Source: Methylocystaceae bacterium
GTDB lineage: Bacteria; Pseudomonadota; Alphaproteobacteria; Rhizobiales; Beijerinckiaceae
Reading direction: 5' to 3'
DNA length: 42,396 bases
NCBI GenBank assembly: GCA_003134075.1
Contig: PLAI01000246.1
Span: forward strand, 1 to 42,396
Numbering within the stretch: the stretch's first letter is position 1; every line of letters starts with the position of its first letter. This document shows, one piece after another, positions 39,363-42,396 of this stretch. The notes under the pieces were generated by a model. The model was given only the letters and a program-made list of their open reading frames with translations, did not search any database and was not told the origin of the DNA. A program made the position numbers and the translations under genes.

Positions 39363-39764
39363 GGCGCGTCGTTTACGGCGGGCGTTCGATCGAACGCCCT
39401 TATGAGCGCTGCCTAGCATGGCGGCGCGAGCTTGTCTTCGATCGCGGCGATGTCGGCTTTAGGCCAAAGCCGCCCGCGCGCCTGTCTGGAAAGCTTCTTT
39501 AGCCCAACTTTACTGGGCGAAAGCGGCGTGGCGCGATAAATGCTGCTCGAACGCGGGAGTCCGCGTCAGGCGGCGAGGGCGCGGCAATGGGCGCGCGCAT
39601 TCACGCATAAGTGTGTCGCCAACTTCGGTTTGAAAGAGCGCCGACGCGCGCGAACGGTCCGAACAGACGACGATCTCCCGGCGACGATTTCAAAGCCAAC
39701 CCAATCCATCGGCCGGCAAAGTCCCAGGATGCCTTGGGAATTGGCGGAAACCAGAGAGTTTACA
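39363..39764. other. Divergent intergenic region, recQ to unknown gene
   Basis: A 402-base region. Besides the palindrome at 39380-39399 it holds two short hairpins, GGCTTT/AAAGCC near 39460 and GCCCA/TGGGC near 39510, neither with a U-tract. The in-frame extension of the downstream gene back to 39540 is not supported. Confidence 0.5.
39380..39399. promoter_or_regulatory. Perfect 20-bp palindrome before recQ
   Basis: GGGCGTTCGA is followed directly by its reverse complement TCGAACGCCC, with no spacer and no mismatch. It lies 18 bases upstream of the recQ start codon. It contains GTTC-N4-GAAC, which is not the alphaproteobacterial LexA box (direct repeat, N7). It looks like an operator for a dimeric regulator or a leader hairpin. 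Confidence 0.55.
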
Positions 39765-40298
39765 ATGACCGCCATCGAATCTACCGCCTTCGGCCGCCTC
39801 GAATCCGAAGGTCGCCTGCTTAAACCCGCCCATAAGGCTCCGACGAAACAAGCGGGGCGTTTTGGGTTTCGCGGCGAAATCGCCGTTTCGCTCGACCCGC
39901 CGGTGAACCTCGAGGCGGCCTTCGCCTCGGCACGGGACGGAGAGACGACCTTGTCCTTTCTCGCCGGATCGCTCGGGTCATACAAGCAGCTTCCAGCGCT
40001 GGTCGAAATGCTCGGCGATAGCGCCGGGCCGGGCGGAAAATACTTCATCTACGTCAGTGACCTCGATCGCGCCTCGCGCTATCAGATCGGCTTCAACGAC
40101 GTGTCGCTCTATGTGCTGCCGATCGACGATACGTCCGTCTATAATGAGTTGATCGACTTTCTCTACCTCGACAAGACGAAAATGAAGAAATTCGACACCG
40201 CCGAGAAGATCGACGTGATCGCCGACGGCGCGGAAAAATATGATCAAGCCTATGAGGTCATCAGTTACGAGGAAGGCTTGAAGCGGCTTGGACTCTAG
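39765..40298 (+). CDS. Unrecognised 177-residue protein
   Basis: I do not recognise this protein. ATG 39765 starts a soluble-looking product with no signal peptide or membrane helix. Its middle is KYFIYVSDLDRASRYQIGF followed by NDVSLYVLPIDD, and the C-terminal third is charged with regular Asp/Lys/Tyr (DKTKMKKFDTAEKIDVIADG, then YDQAYEVISYEEGLKRLGL). GC content and codon use match the rest of the window, so it is a normal resident gene. It lies 153 bases ahead of the CrtF-like gene on the same strand; a shared transcript is possible. Confidence 0.75.
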   Translation: MTAIESTAFGRLESEGRLLKPAHKAPTKQAGRFGFRGEIAVSLDPPVNLEAAFASARDGETTLSFLAGSLGSYKQLPALVEMLGDSAGPGGKYFIYVSDLDRASRYQIGFNDVSLYVLPIDDTSVYNELIDFLYLDKTKMKKFDTAEKIDVIADGAEKYDQAYEVISYEEGLKRLGL

Positions 40299-40451
40299 GC
40301 GCGGGCGCCTCTTGTCCGACATGCCCGCGGGCTGAAAGGAAACAATAAAGGGCGCGCGGATCGCGGCGATTCATGGTAGCAGGCGGCGTTTCATTCGCGC
40401 TCGGGCTCGCGAGGCCGATGACGAGCGCGCGAACTCGGAAGAATTCGCGAA

Positions 40452-41579
40452 ATGCCCGTCAAGCAAACACCTCTCTCGCTACCCGATCGGTTGCGCGGTT
40501 GGCGCGACCGGCTGATCGCCGATCCGCGTTTCCAGCGCTGGAGCCTTGGCAATCCGCTGACGCGCTGGATCGCGCGGCGGAGCAGCCGGGCCATGCTCGA
40601 TCTCTGCGCCGGCTTCGTCTATTCGCAAGTTCTGTTCGCCTGCGTGCAATTGCGGTTGTTCGAATTGCTCAAGGACGGGCCGCTGACGATAAGCGACCTC
40701 GCCGCGAAAACGGCGCTGTCCGAGGATGCGGCGCGGCGGCTGCTCGACGCGGCGTCCTCGCTGGGATTGGCGCAGCGGCGTGGAGAAGGCCGTTACGGGC
40801 TCGGCCGGCTCGGAGCGGCGCTGCTGGGAAGCCCGGAGGCGCTGGCGCTGATCGAACATCAGCCCATGCTCTACGCCGATCTGCGTGACCCCGTGGCGCT
40901 GCTGCGCGGCGGGGAAGAGACCGCGCTCGCGCGCTACTGGCCCTATTCGGCGGCGGAGCGGCCAAGCGCTCTGAGCGCGGGGGAAGTCGGCCCCTATAGC
41001 GCGCTGATGGCGGCCTCGCAGCCGATGGTGGCGCGCGAGGCGCTCGCCGTCTACAAAATCGAAAAACATCGGCGACTGCTCGATGTCGGCGGCGGCGAAG
41101 GCGTTTTCCTGGCCGAGGCCGCGGCGAGGGCGCCGGCGCTGGAGCTTGAACTGTTCGAACTGCCGGCGGTCGCGGAGCGGGCTCGCATGCGTCTCGAAGC
41201 GGCGGGACTGGCGGGCCGCGCGCGGATTTTTGGCGGGGATTTCCTCAAGGACCCGCTGCCGCAAGGCGCCGATGTCATATCGCTGGTCCGGATCGTTCAC
41301 GATCACGACGACGCCAGCGCCCTCGCCCTGCTACGCAATGCGCGGCGCGCCTTGCCGTTGGGCGGGACGCTGCTGATCATCGAGGCGGTTTCCGGCGAAA
41401 AGGGAGTGGAACCGCTCGACGCCTATTACGGCTTTTACACTCTGGCGATGGGTCGCGGCGAGCCGCGAACCTTCGAGGAGATCGGCGCGCTGCTGGAAGC
41501 CGCGGGGTTTTCGCGGTCAAAGCGGCTGCGCACGCGCTTGCCCGTGGTCGCGAGCGTGATCGTCGCGACGGCAGGTTAG
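40452..41579 (+). CDS. crtF: CrtF-like carotenoid O-methyltransferase
   Basis: SAM-dependent O-methyltransferase of 375 residues. It has an N-terminal winged-helix dimerisation domain (LFELLKDGPLTISDLAAKTA) and a C-terminal methyltransferase with SAM motif LLDVGGGEGVFLAEA (Gly213-Glu216 region). Proposed catalytic residues lie in RIVHDHDDASALALL. Segments such as DPRFQRWSLGNPLTRWIARR, AGFVYSQVLFACVQLRLFEL, HQPMLYADLRDPVALLRGG and YSALMAASQPMVAREAL resemble demethylspheroidene O-methyltransferases of purple bacteria. No crt, bch or puf genes are in the window, so a role in methoxy-carotenoid synthesis is inference. GGAAG lies about ten bases before ATG 40452. Confidence 0.8.
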   Translation: MPVKQTPLSLPDRLRGWRDRLIADPRFQRWSLGNPLTRWIARRSSRAMLDLCAGFVYSQVLFACVQLRLFELLKDGPLTISDLAAKTALSEDAARRLLDAASSLGLAQRRGEGRYGLGRLGAALLGSPEALALIEHQPMLYADLRDPVALLRGGEETALARYWPYSAAERPSALSAGEVGPYSALMAASQPMVAREALAVYKIEKHRRLLDVGGGEGVFLAEAAARAPALELELFELPAVAERARMRLEAAGLAGRARIFGGDFLKDPLPQGADVISLVRIVHDHDDASALALLRNARRALPLGGTLLIIEAVSGEKGVEPLDAYYGFYTLAMGRGEPRTFEEIGALLEAAGFSRSKRLRTRLPVVASVIVATAG

Positions 41580-41690
41580 CAGGCGATATTCGCGGCCGAA
41601 GGGTGGAGTGGATCAGTTTGAATTTCTGTCGAGCGCGAGGAGGAGACTTTCGGGACAGTCGAGATCCTGATTTGATGCTTCATTCTCAGC

Positions 41691-42152
41691 TCATTTGGCG
41701 GCTTCCCCTAAGCAACCCAATTTCGCTATATCTTCGACCGTTAAATGACAGACCAGGGCGTCAAAGTCGGGCGCGCTATGCCAATCCTGAGCCACTCCAT
41801 GAGTAGCGTGCTTTACTGTATGAATAATTGAGTTGCTGAACATATAAACATTGTGTATCACACGCTTTTCTGTCGTAATTATGCCCCGCTCTCCGATTAT
41901 TCGCAGTCTAATACGCCCATTACATTGGTCTACAAAAGCAATTTGTCCAGTCTCAACGATATATGTCTCATGAACTAAATTGTGATAATGGCTTCGCTGC
42001 CAGCCTCCAACCGAAGAGGCCTCCGTTCTAATGTATGCGGTCCCGTCCTTGAACTTAAATCGGCAGCGAACCTCACCATTTTCCATTCTTTCATGCTCGG
42101 CATAAACACCATTATTGCGAGCATCTTCATCATTGATTGCTGTTCTTACCAT
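41691..42152 (-). CDS. Cupin-like protein in an AT-rich segment
   Basis: A 153-residue product with a cupin-like pattern: first motif around SHYHNLVHETYIVETGQIA (His, His, Glu, Gly spacing) and second around HNVYMFSNSIIHTVKHA. It could bind a metal, but the function is unknown. ATG 42152 is chosen; TTG two codons earlier is also in frame, and a weak AGG lies eight bases before the ATG. Base composition and codon use are clearly AT-richer than anywhere else in the window, with many Ile, Asn and Lys codons ending in A or T. This points to horizontal acquisition. Confidence 0.7.
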   Translation of the reverse strand: MVRTAINDEDARNNGVYAEHERMENGEVRCRFKFKDGTAYIRTEASSVGGWQRSHYHNLVHETYIVETGQIAFVDQCNGRIRLRIIGERGIITTEKRVIHNVYMFSNSIIHTVKHATHGVAQDWHSAPDFDALVCHLTVEDIAKLGCLGEAAK

Positions 42153-42169
42153 AGCCAAGGCCTATTGGT

Positions 42170-42396
42170 TCAGATAACACGTACGCGTTCACATATTATA
42201 TTATTCGAAATTGCCAGTCCAATCATCCGGCTAGAGCCAATTATGGGGTGAGCATCAGTTTTTGTGCTAGTCACCGTTATGAGCGCTTGCCAGAATTCAC
42301 AAGTCGCCGCAAAGGCTTCGAGCCTTTTTAAGACCTCTAAGTGGTCAAGTAGTAGGTGCACACTAGCAGTGCCAACCCAGGGCTGTTCAGTTCTTA
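42170..42396 (-). CDS. Partial ORF at the right edge, unknown
   Basis: A minus-strand frame open at the window edge and ending at 42170, 17 bases before the cupin-like gene starts. The visible 75 or so residues include SVHLLLDHLEVLKRLEAF and a C-terminus SNNIICERVRVI. I do not recognise it. It shares the AT-rich composition of the cupin-like gene and the same strand, so the two may form one transferred unit. With the N-terminus outside the window it could also be a chance frame. Confidence 0.35.
   Translation of the reverse strand, partial: RTEQPWVGTASVHLLLDHLEVLKRLEAFAATCEFWQALITVTSTKTDAHPIIGSSRMIGLAISNNIICERVRVI

Noticed and set aside
39652-39664. GAAC-N5-GAAC upstream of the 177-residue gene
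   Set aside because: Spacing of five does not fit LexA, and no promoter elements accompany it.

Overview
The window is GC-rich alphaproteobacterial chromosome, most likely Rhizobiales/Hyphomicrobiales and plausibly the Methylocystaceae-Beijerinckiaceae group. Evidence: a CcrM-type methyltransferase next to rnhB, the aerobic (CobG-dependent) cobalamin pathway, an alphaproteobacterial direct-repeat LexA box, single-polypeptide methylmalonyl-CoA mutase, a CrtF-like O-methyltransferase and a copper-handling cassette. The genus is inference; no marker for methanotrophy or phototrophy lies in the window.

Layout. 1-2711 (minus): mlaE-mlaF-mlaD lipid-transport genes, mlaD cut by the window edge. 2990-3973 (plus): dipeptide epimerase-type enolase. 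4003-7634 (minus): rhodanese, ccrM, rnhB and a COG1533/PA0069-type radical SAM gene, with a LexA-type SOS promoter upstream. 8039-9962 (plus): pdxA and rsmA. 9980-11437 (minus): cobO, a GNAT acetyltransferase and a doubtful small ORF. 11513-12121 (plus): a periplasmic L,D-transpeptidase. 12348-24867 (plus): a cobalamin-riboswitch-led operon cbtB-cbtA-cobW-cobN-cobG-cobH-cobI-cobJ-cobL-cobE-cobM-cobB, almost every junction an overlap. A small RNA gene on the minus strand, with a strong promoter and terminator, ends against the cobB stop codon. 25395-27569: the B12-dependent mutase scpA. 27687-31313 (minus): a small secreted protein, a tandem alpha/beta hydrolase and an M50-CBS membrane protease. 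31518-35008 (plus): a copper cassette (His/Cys-rich secreted protein, 56-residue membrane peptide, TolC-like lipoprotein, two-domain multicopper oxidase). 35016-39362 (minus): gyrB and recQ, with a perfect 20-bp palindrome before recQ. 39765-41579 (plus): an unrecognised 177-residue protein and a CrtF-like methyltransferase. 41690-42396: a visibly AT-richer end with a cupin-like gene and a partial ORF, probably foreign DNA.

How it works together. The riboswitch would shut off cobalt uptake (CbtAB), cobalt insertion (CobN, CobW) and ring modification (CobG-CobB) when B12 is plentiful. CobO makes the adenosyl form, and the adjacent mutase consumes adenosylcobalamin. cobK, cobF and cobA are not in the cluster and must lie elsewhere or be replaced. 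The best candidates for little-described biology are the SOS-type promoter in front of the radical SAM-rnhB pair, the anti-Shine-Dalgarno small RNA behind cobB, and the copper cassette with its translationally coupled micro-protein.
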